Notes: generated by a model from the letters alone, not told the origin. Numbered from the stretch's first letter, positions 16,328-25,842 are shown. The stretch is DNA of 52,192 nucleotides from Deltaproteobacteria bacterium (GCA_016182655.1 JACPGB010000056.1:82572-134763); one strand, 5' to 3'. Numbers and translations are program-made.

Positions 16328-18158
16328 TTACCCTCACAGTCGCGGCATTCGATATCGCGCCGTTCGTGTCTTTTACCGTGTAGGTAAAGACGTCCGTGCC
16401 CCTGAAGCCCCTTTTAGGCGTAAATACGACGGTCCCGCCGGCGTTGACGGATGCGGTCCCGCCCCTCGTGGGCGCGGTCACTATCTGGACGGTAGAAGGC
16501 GAGAGCGCGCCGTCCGGGTCGTAGTCGTTCGAAAGCACGTTTATGGTCACGGCGGCGTTCCTACGCGTCGAGGCAGAGTCGTCCACGGCCACAGGCGGCT
16601 GGTTCACGGGCTGGTTTATGGTGACGGTTACTGTCGCGGGGTCGCTCACAAGCGCTCCGTCGGTCGCCGTATAGGAGAACGTATCAATGCCGGTAGCGCC
16701 CGCGTTAGGGGTATAGACGAGGGTGCCGGAGCCGGGAGCGACCGAGCCCTTTGTCCCGTTCGTGTAGGAGCTTATGGAGAGCGCGTCACCGTCTACGTCG
16801 GTGTCGTTCGCGAGCACGTTTATGTCAGCCGCCACCCCGGCGTTGGCCTCTGCGGAGTCAGGGGCCGCGACGGGCCTGTCGTTCACCGGGTTTACCGTTA
16901 GCGTGACCGTCGCGATATTGCCGGTGCGCGTTCCGTCAGAGGCCCTGTAGGTGAAAAAGTCCGCGCCGTTAAAATTCGTGGACGGCGTATATGCAAAAGA
17001 GCCGTTGGAGTCAAGGGTCAGAGCGCCGCTCTTTACCGTCTCATCGAGCGTTGCGGTCAACGGCAGAGAGAGCGGGCTCGAATCGTTCGCGAGCACGCCC
17101 GGAGCGGCAATAGAGAGTGCCGCGTCCTCGTTCACGGAATAGGCGTCGCCGGACGATACCGGGAGGCCGGATGAGGCGGAGACTTCAAGATAGGCGAGCA
17201 TCCCACCGGGGGAGGCCTCCTTGTTCGTCATGAAGAGCCTCCTGTCATAGACCGGGTACGTGCCGGCGACGTCCGTAACCATTATGGCGTCCGCGGTCGA
17301 GCCCGCCGGGACAAGGGCGGTGTATTGTCTCTTCTTGTGACTGTAGGCCTTCCCGTTTTCGGCGACTACGTCGAAGTATTGTCCCTGCAAAAGGGGCGCG
17401 TGCGCCTCCATCCCGGCGTTAAGCATCCTCAGCAGCACCTTTTCGTTCACCGCACCCGCGTAGATGTGCGCGTCCGCCGGGGAATAGGGTTTGCCGTTTA
17501 CGAGGAAGTACCTCGGCTTGTAACCGGCTACTCCGGGATAGACGTTCGTCCCGTACTGGCCAGTCGAGACCGCCTCATGGAGGAGCGGGTCGATCTCGCT
17601 TAAAAAGAGCGAGACCTCCCTGTCAAAGGCGACGCCATCGTAGGCGCTGGACGCGGACGCGTTCTTCTTAACACCTCCGTACAAGCCCATCTGGACCTGC
17701 ACCGCCGGGTGCGTGCCGCTCTGATACATGTATGTGCCGGGGTTTACATTGGCCCATGTATAGGTCCGGGCAGCGCCAGGCGCGGTTTCAGTTGTGAACG
17801 ACTGGACGCGGCTCCTTCCGCTTCCGTCAGTGAACCTGACCGGAGAAAGCGGAGCGTAAAGCCCCGGTATGACGATAGAGACCGGGACCGTAAGGTCGTT
17901 CCGCAGATGTATGTTCAGCGTAGTATCGTTCGGCGGGACCGTTAAGAAAGGCCCTGGCGAGGATGGCGTTTCTCCTCCGATCGTCGAGAGGTTGCCGTCG
18001 GCGTCGGATGCGAACCCCCACATCGGGACAGACGCGCCGTCCGGCATGGTCGCGGTAAAGGACCTCGCGGCGAGATACACGTCCGCCGCCGTCGCCCGGG
18101 GGGCTGAAAGTATAGACAACATCAGAAGCGCCAGGACCGTCGTTCCTATCCTCTTCAT
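16317..18158 (-). CDS. degenerate multicopper-oxidase-like protein with cadherin-like repeats
   Basis: The 613-aa protein has a signal peptide (1-24), then two cupredoxin-like domains (about 25-330). Three tandem Ig/cadherin-like repeats of the 'VLANDTD.DGD' type follow (about 335-613). In the cupredoxin part the positions that normally carry HxHG read PVSIVIPG, and the HSH-type motif reads YQSGTH. The later HPxHxHG position reads MEAHAPLLQG, and no HCH block exists. It therefore should not bind a multicopper cluster by itself and is probably structural or adhesive. A good ribosome site (AAGGAG) precedes the ATG at 18158. It is a paralogue of the next two genes upstream; note the shared PGTYxY(H/Q)SGT segment. 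Confidence 0.85.
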   Translation of the reverse strand: MKRIGTTVLALLMLSILSAPRATAADVYLAARSFTATMPDGASVPMWGFASDADGNLSTIGGETPSSPGPFLTVPPNDTTLNIHLRNDLTVPVSIVIPGLYAPLSPVRFTDGSGRSRVQSFTTETAPGAARTYTWANVNPGTYMYQSGTHPAVQVQMGLYGGVKKNASASSAYDGVAFDREVSLFLSEIDPLLHEAVSTGQYGTNVYPGVAGYKPRYFLVNGKPYSPADAHIYAGAVNEKVLLRMLNAGMEAHAPLLQGQYFDVVAENGKAYSHKKRQYTALVPAGSTADAIMVTDVAGTYPVYDRRLFMTNKEASPGGMLAYLEVSASSGLPVSSGDAYSVNEDAALSIAAPGVLANDSSPLSLPLTATLDETVKSGALTLDSNGSFAYTPSTNFNGADFFTYRASDGTRTGNIATVTLTVNPVNDRPVAAPDSAEANAGVAADINVLANDTDVDGDALSISSYTNGTKGSVAPGSGTLVYTPNAGATGIDTFSYTATDGALVSDPATVTVTINQPVNQPPVAVDDSASTRRNAAVTINVLSNDYDPDGALSPSTVQIVTAPTRGGTASVNAGGTVVFTPKRGFRGTDVFTYTVKDTNGAISNAATVRVNVR

Positions 18159-18168
18159 TCGAGGCTCC

Positions 18169-19470
18169 TTATTCGATAGCCGCGCCGGGGGGCTCGATGA
18201 TGAGCATCGTCATCATGCCGCCCGGGAAGATATCGTAGTTGGTCATTTCCTTTTCGGTATGCGAGTGCCACATGTAGACGTACCCGGCGTTCGGGTTCAA
18301 CCCGCCCTCGCCCGGAGGCAGGGACCCGAGGGTGCCGAGAAATGGGCTCCCTCCGTAGAAACCGCCTATCAGCGTATCGAGCGTATCGGGCAACGTGACC
18401 GGGAAGGGCTTGCCGTGGTCGGCGCAGTACTCGTGCGTCGCTTCGTCAAAGCCGTCGCCGTTCGTATCAGTGCATCCGTGCTCGTAACCCGCGCCCGTGC
18501 CGTATATGTCCCAGCCGAGCCCCTTTCCGGTCCATTCGAATATGGCGTCGACCGTCTCCCCCGGCACCGACTGTATCGTGAAGACCTTCGTCCCGATGTC
18601 GGGGCCCGCGCCGGCGGAGCTCTCAAGCAGACTGCCGTCCCTCGCTATCACGGTCGAGTGGTTCCCGTGGTGGTGGAACGGGTGGAGGTCGCGCCCGGCG
18701 TTCACGACCCTCATGAGCATCTTCTCGCCGGGGTGCATCCTCGGCATGGAGTCATAGGGCTGACTGGGGAGCCACGGCGCGTATGCCGGGGCCATCGTGT
18801 CCGGCGCGTTCCTCCCGTTTATGAACCAATAATAAGGAGAGTAGCCCGAAAGTAGCCCGGTGGCATTGAGCCCGGCCATACCTTGCGTCTCGACTATCTC
18901 GTGGATGCGAGGGTCCATTTCCGTCAAAAGAAAGAGCGTCTCCCTGTCGTACGCCGTCCCATCGTGGTCGTACGCGCGGGGAGAAGCCTCGCTGAAGCCC
19001 ACGGGCCTTACGATTATGGCCCCGACGAGCCCCATCTCCACCTGGACCTCGGGTCTCGTGCCGCTATGATAGAGATATGTGCCGGGGCGGGATGCGGTGA
19101 ACCTGTAGGCGACCGTGCCTCCCGGGGCGGCCTCGTTCGCAAGAAGCCCCGGGCTTCCGCCCGTGGCCGTGACATTTGTCTGGCCGGGAAAGACGATGGA
19201 CGAGGCGTAGGGGAGGTTGTTGGTGAAACTGACGTCGACCGTCGCCCCCTCCTCGACTATCATGGTGACGCCGGGGTACTGCATCGGCCCGGTGCCGTTG
19301 GCGTAGCCCCAGGAGTATACGCTCCCGCCGTCGGCGGTGCTTATGCGCCCGGCCTTCGCGGTCAGGCTGAAGGAGCTTCCCATGACGCCGTCTATCATCG
19401 CAAGGGCGGCCTGGGGTAAAGTCAACAGGACGAGCAGGACCATGAACGGCAAATATGCTTTTATCCTCAT
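18169..19470 (-). CDS. multicopper-oxidase-like cupredoxin protein lacking the type 1 Cys
   Basis: The 433-aa protein has a signal peptide (1-24). The first cupredoxin domain has lost the HxHG motif (PYASSIVFPG) and keeps only YHSGT (H135). The second domain carries a full LHPFHHHG motif (H263, H266-H268) and a terminal WHSH (H402, H404), where canonical oxidases have HCH; Ser403 replaces the type 1 copper Cys. So half of a trinuclear ligand set is present without a type 1 site. A Met-rich tail (FPGGMMTM) follows. SD GGGGAGAG precedes the ATG. Co-transcribed with two paralogues, it is likely secreted. The ligand set is complementary to that of the 19486-20712 product. Confidence 0.85.
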   Translation of the reverse strand: MRIKAYLPFMVLLVLLTLPQAALAMIDGVMGSSFSLTAKAGRISTADGGSVYSWGYANGTGPMQYPGVTMIVEEGATVDVSFTNNLPYASSIVFPGQTNVTATGGSPGLLANEAAPGGTVAYRFTASRPGTYLYHSGTRPEVQVEMGLVGAIIVRPVGFSEASPRAYDHDGTAYDRETLFLLTEMDPRIHEIVETQGMAGLNATGLLSGYSPYYWFINGRNAPDTMAPAYAPWLPSQPYDSMPRMHPGEKMLMRVVNAGRDLHPFHHHGNHSTVIARDGSLLESSAGAGPDIGTKVFTIQSVPGETVDAIFEWTGKGLGWDIYGTGAGYEHGCTDTNGDGFDEATHEYCADHGKPFPVTLPDTLDTLIGGFYGGSPFLGTLGSLPPGEGGLNPNAGYVYMWHSHTEKEMTNYDIFPGGMMTMLIIEPPGAAIE

Positions 19471-19485
19471 CTCTCTCCCCTTCTC

Positions 19486-20712
19486 TTACGCCGGGTTGAC
19501 GACTATCTCGGTCATGATGCCTCCGAAGTCCTCATCATTGTTCCCGAGGAACTGCATATTGGTCGTGTACAGGAAGTAGGTGCCGGGCGCGGCCCCGGCG
19601 GTATTGACGATGACGTCCGCCGACTCCCCGCCGCCGAGGGTAAGGGTATTCGTATCGTAGTAGAGGTTCTCGCCCGACGGGCTTCTTAACTGTCTCGCGT
19701 CCTTGCCCACGACCTTCATGGAAAGGCCGGTGGTGGCTACGGTAAAAAACCTCGTGACGCTCAGATTCGATATCCGGAGGAGCACCTTCTGCCCCTGCTT
19801 CGCCGTCACGAGCGAGCTTATCTTCTGCGACGGAGAGCCGTTGCCGCCTTCGGTCGGCGGCAGTTCCCCGGGGTTTACGGTATCCGGGTAGCCCCTGCCG
19901 TTAAGCATCCCGTAGTCGTCCTGCATGAGCGCGAAGGGGAGCGGCTGGACATTGACGCTCGCCTCATGGAAGGCGCTGTCGAATGAGCTTATCTGCAACG
20001 GGTACTCGACGTCGTAATATGTCGTGCCGTCGTTGTCGTTGTAGACGTACTTGTTGCCTGACCGGTGCGTGAAGCCGTTGAGGTTCGTCCCTGCCGGGAG
20101 CTTGTTCTGCGCGGGCCTCACGTAGAAGTTGCCGAGCATCCCCATCTGCATGTGCTCGGTCGCCTCCACGTGGCAGTGGTACATGTACGTGCCCGGGTCG
20201 AGCGCCTTGTAGAAGTAAGTGAGGCTCGCGCCCATGTTGACAGTAAGAGAGGCCTCCGGAACGCCGTCGAAGACCGGGGCGGCCTCGGCAAAGCCGTGCC
20301 AGTGGACGCTATGGGCGTCGAAGAGATCGGGCCTCATCGACATCCCGACGTTCGTAAGCGTAAGATAGAACCTGTCGTTCTCATCCACGAATATCGTCGG
20401 GGCCGAAAAATTCGCGCCGAGCATCCCGGTCCCCATTACTCCGTCCGCGTTCACGCCCGTCACGTCCGAAAAACCGAACGTGTAGAGCGGCCTTCCGTCT
20501 GCCATGGTGACGAACCCGTCGCCGGCCGCGAGGTGCCTGCATTTTACTCCGGGGTCGTACGCGGGGTTCGGCGCGCCGTTCAGGACCGAGTCAGGCACCG
20601 CGTCGTTGTCCGCGTCCCCCGGACACTGTATGGCGACGCCCGCGTATGCTACCGCCGTCTGCGCAAGAAGCGCCATGATAACTGCCGTGTAAAGGAAAGA
20701 CCTGTGTCCCAT
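19486..20712 (-). CDS. multicopper-oxidase-like cupredoxin protein with type 1 site in the first domain
   Basis: The 408-aa protein has a signal peptide (1-24) and a short Ca-loop-like N-terminus (DADNDAVPD). The first cupredoxin domain has HSVHWHG (H134, H137, H139) and HCHVEATEHMQMGM (H179, C180, H181, H187, M-rich), i.e. a type 1 copper site plus half of a trinuclear ligand set. The second cupredoxin domain (about 290-408) has no HxH pairs and ends in NNDEDFGGIMTEIVV. Alone it cannot complete a trinuclear centre unless it oligomerises with a partner giving the other four His. Strong SD AGGAGG precedes the ATG at 20712. It is co-transcribed with the giant beta-helix protein and two paralogues. 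Confidence 0.88.
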   Translation of the reverse strand: MGHRSFLYTAVIMALLAQTAVAYAGVAIQCPGDADNDAVPDSVLNGAPNPAYDPGVKCRHLAAGDGFVTMADGRPLYTFGFSDVTGVNADGVMGTGMLGANFSAPTIFVDENDRFYLTLTNVGMSMRPDLFDAHSVHWHGFAEAAPVFDGVPEASLTVNMGASLTYFYKALDPGTYMYHCHVEATEHMQMGMLGNFYVRPAQNKLPAGTNLNGFTHRSGNKYVYNDNDGTTYYDVEYPLQISSFDSAFHEASVNVQPLPFALMQDDYGMLNGRGYPDTVNPGELPPTEGGNGSPSQKISSLVTAKQGQKVLLRISNLSVTRFFTVATTGLSMKVVGKDARQLRSPSGENLYYDTNTLTLGGGESADVIVNTAGAAPGTYFLYTTNMQFLGNNDEDFGGIMTEIVVNPA

Positions 20713-20748
20713 CTCTCCTCCTTTATGTTGGTACAGCGATTTTTGCGG

Positions 20749-23700
20749 CTATTTTTCGTCTGCGCCTATATCGGCCTGGGTCCCGTTGGGCCTCCTCGCG
20801 CCGTCAAAGTCTCTCCGAAGGTCCGTAAGACCCGAATTGAGCGTCATGGAGCCCCTGTTTATCGCAGGCGACCCCGTGAGAATATGGTAGTCCCCGGTGA
20901 TGCCGAGCGGGCCGAACCTTACGTCGATGAAGTTCCCTCCCTCGTCGAAGGCGGGCTGGGCCTGGATGGCGGTAGTTACCTCAGGGACGATCACCTGATT
21001 GGACGCGCCGTTAAAATATGCGTCCGAGAGCATCGGGTCCGCCTGCTGGTTCGTGGACGCGTACCCGGCCGTGCTCGTAAGTATCGAGTACTGAGGGTTC
21101 AGGTACCTCTGCGTGGCGGTCCCCGTGACCCAGAGGTCCCAGTATATGGGCGCCGCGCCGTTCGTGAGGTCAGGCACGAGCCCGTAGAACGGCGGGTCCT
21201 GCGTTGCGTCGGCGATGAAGTAGAACGACCTGTTCTGCCAGATGATGTTGTTCCCGAGCTTGGGGTTCGAGAACTCGTTGTAGTCCCTGACCTGCGCAGA
21301 CGCGCCGAATGCGGCCTTTAGCCCCGCGCTGTGCGCGCGAGAGACTATACCGGCGGGCTGGGGGGTCGACTGCGAGGGCGAGCCCGGCGCGAAGGCCTCT
21401 CCGGCGGTCGCGGTCGAGTCGTTGTGGACTATGGTGTTATGGAGGATATTGACCCTCGCCGCGTCCTGCATCGAGATCGCCCCTCCTGCGAGCCCAGCGG
21501 CGTTATTCACTATCATGTTGTTGAAAATATCGACCCTGTTCCAGCGCTCGGGCCTGTTCCGGTTGTCCTGGACGTCCTGCCCGGTCGTCTGCAGGAGCCT
21601 TATGCCGCCGCCGTCTCCCGCCCCGGCGAGGTTGCCCTGTATGAGGTTCGTGTTCACCTCGACGTCGCCGGAGCCCGGGGAAAGACCGGCGTTCAGGCCC
21701 GGTTCGCCGCCGATGAAGACGCCGCCGCCGGAGACCGAGAGCCCCTGGTTGAACGACTGGTTGAAGGCGATGGTGTTATTGTAGATGAGGCCGTTGTCGC
21801 TAAAGCCCTGATGCCCGACCCCTCCGCCCTCGCCCATGGTGAAGTTGCCGCAGACGAAGTTCTCGTTCACCCTGTAGTTGTCCGCGCCGGTGTAAAGGGC
21901 TATCCCGCCCCCGACGCCGCCGAGCCCGCCGTTCTGCGTCACATGGTTATTGTGGATGAATATGTTGTTATTCCCGGCGTCCTGATATTCGAGCCCGTCG
22001 TTTGTCTCGAGGACAAGCCCCGGGTGCCCGACCCTTATGCCGCCGCCAAAGGTCCCCTGGTTGCTGATTATCCTGTTGTTCGCTATCTCGAGGTAACGGG
22101 CGTACCCGTTTACAAAGACCCCGCCGCCCATATCCGATCCGGTTATCGTAAAGCCGTCTATCCTCGCGTTAGGCGACTGGCCGAAGCCTCCGCCGCCCGT
22201 ATTCGCGTTCTTCGCAAGGACCAATACGCCGGGGGCCTCTTCGGCGAAGGCCGCCGCGCCGTTCTGTGCCTGGAGAAGCGTCACGGAATTGCTTGAGATA
22301 AGAGACGCTATCTTGTCCCGCCAGGCCTGGAGCTTTTCGGCCGGGGTCTTTACGGCGTTTATCGTGGTCGAGCCCGGGCCCCAGCCCTGTAACTGGACAG
22401 GCTTCCACATGATGACGAGCTCGTTATATGTTCCGGGAGGGACAAGCACGAGGTCCCCGGCCTTGGCGACGTCGATGGCCCCCTGGATCGAACCGCCCGG
22501 GGCTACGGATATCACGGAGCCCGTGATCGGGCCGATGGTGACCCTGACGGATTCGACAGTCGCCTTGCCGTTGTCTCCCCTTACGACCTTAAGCTCTCCA
22601 GAGGGCGTGCCTGTCGGGACATTGGCGGAGATGGACCCTTCGCTCCAGCCCGTTACCGTGAGGAGACGGTCCCCAATGTAAACGCTCCCCGCAACCGTGC
22701 CGAAGCCGTAGTCGCGCTCAATTGTCTTCTGGCTGACACTTCCGGGCCCTTCATAGAGCGGGTTCGGCACGGAGACGCGCCCCTGGGAGACTATCGTAAG
22801 GGACCGGTTCGTCCCGCTCACATAGGGGCCGCCGGTTGCGCCGCTCGCCGAATATATCTTCGGGGTGCCGTCCGCGAACTCGCAGTCGAGCGGGTATTGC
22901 CCGGCCCCGGAGAACGCGGCCACGGGCACTACAGGTGTATCGAGATACGTAGTCGTCCCGGGCATGAACTGCATCGTGTAGCAGAACTGGCTGTACTGCC
23001 TGTTGAAGTACGGGTCCGTGATGAACTGCCCGGGATGAGCGGGGTCCGGTATCGGGCCGGGGTCGTTCATGCAAAGGGTCGCCATCTGCGGGGACGCGCC
23101 GCTCGGCATCGGGATGTTCATGGTGTAGGTCGAGGGCAGGAGCCCGTTGTACACGCCCCATTCGTCGGAATAGATGCGCGATATTTCTCTCCCCGTCCAG
23201 TCCCTGACGGATATAGGGAGCCAGGGCGGGGCGTACTTTTCGCCGAACTGAGGCGAATTAGGGTCAAACTCGTTTGAGGCGTCGTCGAGTATGAAGCCGG
23301 TAAAGTGCGCGGCTATGGGCACTTCTGTCATGAAGGAAAAATCCGCCGCGGCGTTAATGCCATCGGAGAGGGTTATCTGCTTCCTGTCGCAAAGCGGCCT
23401 GTACTTTCCGGCATATGCCGAGGCTACACCAGGGAAGAGAGCAAGCTCGGCCGGAACAAGGTGCCCCTGCCCGTTGTTCTCGTCGTAGTTGACGCAGGCG
23501 GGCGGGAGGAGGAGGGTGCCCTGCGTGAGCTCGTCGCCGAAGTCCACGTTCTTGTCCTCTTCCCTGATTATGTGATACGTCTCGCCTGTTGCGGAGCGGG
23601 GTGTGGTAGCCTCGACGATGTAAGTGGCCGCCGGGATGCCGTTAAAGGCGTAGCCGCCGTCGAAGACGCCGGGACGGACCTGATTGAAGTTCCTTAAGCC

Positions 23701-25842
23701 GTCGTAACAGTCCCTCGCGAGCCCGTGCGAATAGAAGACCTCGCCCTGGCAGCCGGTCGGCACGCTGTCGTCCCAGCTGTCGGTCGTGACTATTGCTACT
23801 GAGTCACCGGAATCGAATGCGCCGTCCGAGTCCCTGTCGACGTCCTCAAGTCCCTTGGGCCCAGAGCCGTCCCTCCAGCCGAAGGGATAGTTGTCGACGT
23901 CGGCGAGTGTTACAACCCCGTCGCCGTTTACATCGTCTATGGTCTTGTCAGGCGCGTCAAATACCCCGTCGTCGTCCCTGTCCAGGTCCTCGGCGCCCTT
24001 GGTGCCGGTGCCGTCCCGCCAGCCGTAAGGTGAGTTGTCGACGTCGCCGTCGGCATAGAGGTTCACCTGGACGCGCGGTATCCCCGGCTCCCATTCCTCG
24101 GCTACCGCGGTCGCCGGGTCGTTCTCGGCGCGCGTGACCGCGTACCGGACTATGCCGGAGATGCCGCCGTTCTCGCCCTCTCCGTAGGCGGATTTGCCCC
24201 ACTCTATCCTGCTCGTCTGGCCGATGAAGCCCTGAAAGGCCTCAAGGAGCACTACCCCGGTCTCGGTCTTTGAGAGGTTGTTCCCGGTGTTCGGGTTTAT
24301 TACCGGGTTCCCGCCCGAGTCGAACTGAGGCTGTGGCGTGAGCACGCCTCCTGAAGGATAATCCCAGCCCTGGTCGGGGTCTATGGGGCCGCCGGCGTCC
24401 ACGATGACGGTCGCGCCCGTGGCCTTCAGCCTCGCGTAGTCGATCTCGGCGATCATCCAGTTGAAGAACGGGAATACCTCGTCGAACGGCGCCGACCCCT
24501 CGCCGTCGGTCGGCATGGACGTGTAGAGCGAGCCGTCGCGGAAGCGGAGGTTGACCGCTACCTCGGGTATGCCTATGTCGTCAACGGACGGGTCGTTGCA
24601 GGTGAGCGTGGCGCAGTCCCTGAAGCCGTTGCCGTTCCTGTCGTTAAAGACGAAGGACTCGAGCCTCGTGAACCACTGAAAGACCGGGACGTCTCCAAGC
24701 GCCACCTCGCCCCCGCCCGGTGGCACCGTGACGCCGAGAAAGGCGATGATAAGGTCGAGGTTGTCGTCCCACACCACGAGCTGGTAGTCGCCGGGCGGTA
24801 CGTCGGGTATCGAGAATGTCCCGTCGGCGTTGGCTTTCCTCGCGAATATGCCCTTGCCCGCGCCTGCCGCGAGCGAGTTCAGCCCTATCCACGGAGTAGT
24901 GTGCTCAAACGGCCCGCCGTCATAGAAGGCATAGTCGGGAGGACGGGACAGATGCATGTTTACGACCTGCCCGGTAAGCGAACTGCCTCCGGTCAGGGCG
25001 GCCGTATCCTGCAATGGCTTGACGAAACCGGCGAAGACGTGCCAGCCAGGCGGGCCGAACTCCATGAAATACGCGGGCTCGTTCGCCTTGACCCACGCGT
25101 CTATCGTCTTGGTCCCCTCTATGGTCGACGTCTGTACCCACCCCTGGCCAGAGGGCGGAGCGATGACGACCCCGTACTTGCCGGGCGGGAGATATTTTAT
25201 GGCCGCTGTTCCGTCGGCGTCGGTCTTTATGACGCCGCTACCTATGGTCGCCACGGACCCGTCCGCGTTATAGGCCGTGCCGAGCGGGTTCCCGAAGGCG
25301 TCCTTCGAGACCTGGCCTCCTGCCTGTCCGTACCTTCCTGCCGCGTCGTGGATGAGAATCGAGAAGCCCTCGAGCCCGCGTTCAGCCGGAAGGTCCGGAG
25401 CGTTGTTTATAGGGGAGTCATCCTCGAATACGAAGACCGTTATCTGGGCCGTGGGGATGGGGTGCTTGTTGACCGTAATGGTCACGGAAGACTGGCCCGG
25501 AGCGATGGAAGCGCCGCCCATGCCGTAGCCGGCATCAGGCAGTACAGACAAATAGTGATACTTCGAGCCGTCGAGCGCTACACTCGCTGAGCCCCCCCCG
25601 TGGCCCTGGGCGACTACAGGCATGTAGCTTGAGTGGAATTTAACCGCAAGCGTCTCGGGGTCTGCCACACCGGGGTCGACCCGGTACGTAGCGTCCTCCT
25701 CCACGAGCCATCTGAAGCCGTTCACGTCCTCTCCGTCGGGCCCCTTGACCCTTATGTCGAGCGCGTAGGCATGGGAGGCCGCGAGCAGTGCCAGAAGGGA
25801 GAGAAACAAAAGGTGCGGCAAAAGATTTTTCTGAAGTCTCAT
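20749..25842 (-). CDS. giant extracellular multidomain protein: B-type repeats, Ca-binding repeats, beta-helix
   Basis: The 1,697-aa protein has a signal peptide (MRLQKNLLPHLLFLSLLALL...SHAYA). In order it shows several prealbumin-like/SdrD-B-type domains with EF-hand-like calcium loops (DRNGNGFRD, then DRDDDGVFD and DVNGDGVVTLADVD), an IPT/TIG-like domain, and a C-terminal right-handed parallel beta-helix. The helix starts at GDLVLVPPGTYNELVI, with many NNxI turns, and ends in DFDGARRPNGTQADIGADEK, as in choice-of-anchor Q proteins. Such proteins are surface or matrix scaffolds. The start at 25842 has SD GGAGG; the longer frame adds a basic non-signal tail. It heads the gsp operon and is a likely secretion substrate. 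Confidence 0.9.
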   Translation of the reverse strand: MRLQKNLLPHLLFLSLLALLAASHAYALDIRVKGPDGEDVNGFRWLVEEDATYRVDPGVADPETLAVKFHSSYMPVVAQGHGGGSASVALDGSKYHYLSVLPDAGYGMGGASIAPGQSSVTITVNKHPIPTAQITVFVFEDDSPINNAPDLPAERGLEGFSILIHDAAGRYGQAGGQVSKDAFGNPLGTAYNADGSVATIGSGVIKTDADGTAAIKYLPPGKYGVVIAPPSGQGWVQTSTIEGTKTIDAWVKANEPAYFMEFGPPGWHVFAGFVKPLQDTAALTGGSSLTGQVVNMHLSRPPDYAFYDGGPFEHTTPWIGLNSLAAGAGKGIFARKANADGTFSIPDVPPGDYQLVVWDDNLDLIIAFLGVTVPPGGGEVALGDVPVFQWFTRLESFVFNDRNGNGFRDCATLTCNDPSVDDIGIPEVAVNLRFRDGSLYTSMPTDGEGSAPFDEVFPFFNWMIAEIDYARLKATGATVIVDAGGPIDPDQGWDYPSGGVLTPQPQFDSGGNPVINPNTGNNLSKTETGVVLLEAFQGFIGQTSRIEWGKSAYGEGENGGISGIVRYAVTRAENDPATAVAEEWEPGIPRVQVNLYADGDVDNSPYGWRDGTGTKGAEDLDRDDDGVFDAPDKTIDDVNGDGVVTLADVDNYPFGWRDGSGPKGLEDVDRDSDGAFDSGDSVAIVTTDSWDDSVPTGCQGEVFYSHGLARDCYDGLRNFNQVRPGVFDGGYAFNGIPAATYIVEATTPRSATGETYHIIREEDKNVDFGDELTQGTLLLPPACVNYDENNGQGHLVPAELALFPGVASAYAGKYRPLCDRKQITLSDGINAAADFSFMTEVPIAAHFTGFILDDASNEFDPNSPQFGEKYAPPWLPISVRDWTGREISRIYSDEWGVYNGLLPSTYTMNIPMPSGASPQMATLCMNDPGPIPDPAHPGQFITDPYFNRQYSQFCYTMQFMPGTTTYLDTPVVPVAAFSGAGQYPLDCEFADGTPKIYSASGATGGPYVSGTNRSLTIVSQGRVSVPNPLYEGPGSVSQKTIERDYGFGTVAGSVYIGDRLLTVTGWSEGSISANVPTGTPSGELKVVRGDNGKATVESVRVTIGPITGSVISVAPGGSIQGAIDVAKAGDLVLVPPGTYNELVIMWKPVQLQGWGPGSTTINAVKTPAEKLQAWRDKIASLISSNSVTLLQAQNGAAAFAEEAPGVLVLAKNANTGGGGFGQSPNARIDGFTITGSDMGGGVFVNGYARYLEIANNRIISNQGTFGGGIRVGHPGLVLETNDGLEYQDAGNNNIFIHNNHVTQNGGLGGVGGGIALYTGADNYRVNENFVCGNFTMGEGGGVGHQGFSDNGLIYNNTIAFNQSFNQGLSVSGGGVFIGGEPGLNAGLSPGSGDVEVNTNLIQGNLAGAGDGGGIRLLQTTGQDVQDNRNRPERWNRVDIFNNMIVNNAAGLAGGAISMQDAARVNILHNTIVHNDSTATAGEAFAPGSPSQSTPQPAGIVSRAHSAGLKAAFGASAQVRDYNEFSNPKLGNNIIWQNRSFYFIADATQDPPFYGLVPDLTNGAAPIYWDLWVTGTATQRYLNPQYSILTSTAGYASTNQQADPMLSDAYFNGASNQVIVPEVTTAIQAQPAFDEGGNFIDVRFGPLGITGDYHILTGSPAINRGSMTLNSGLTDLRRDFDGARRPNGTQADIGADEK

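Noticed and set aside
19486-20712. Calling this gene a copper nitrite reductase
   Set aside because: The HCH motif is of the oxidase type, and the second-domain His pattern and the nitrite reductase active-site residues are missing.
20065-21321. Plus-strand open frame of 418 codons across the beta-helix and cupredoxin genes
   Set aside because: Low-complexity Arg/Val translation, spans two real genes on the other strand.
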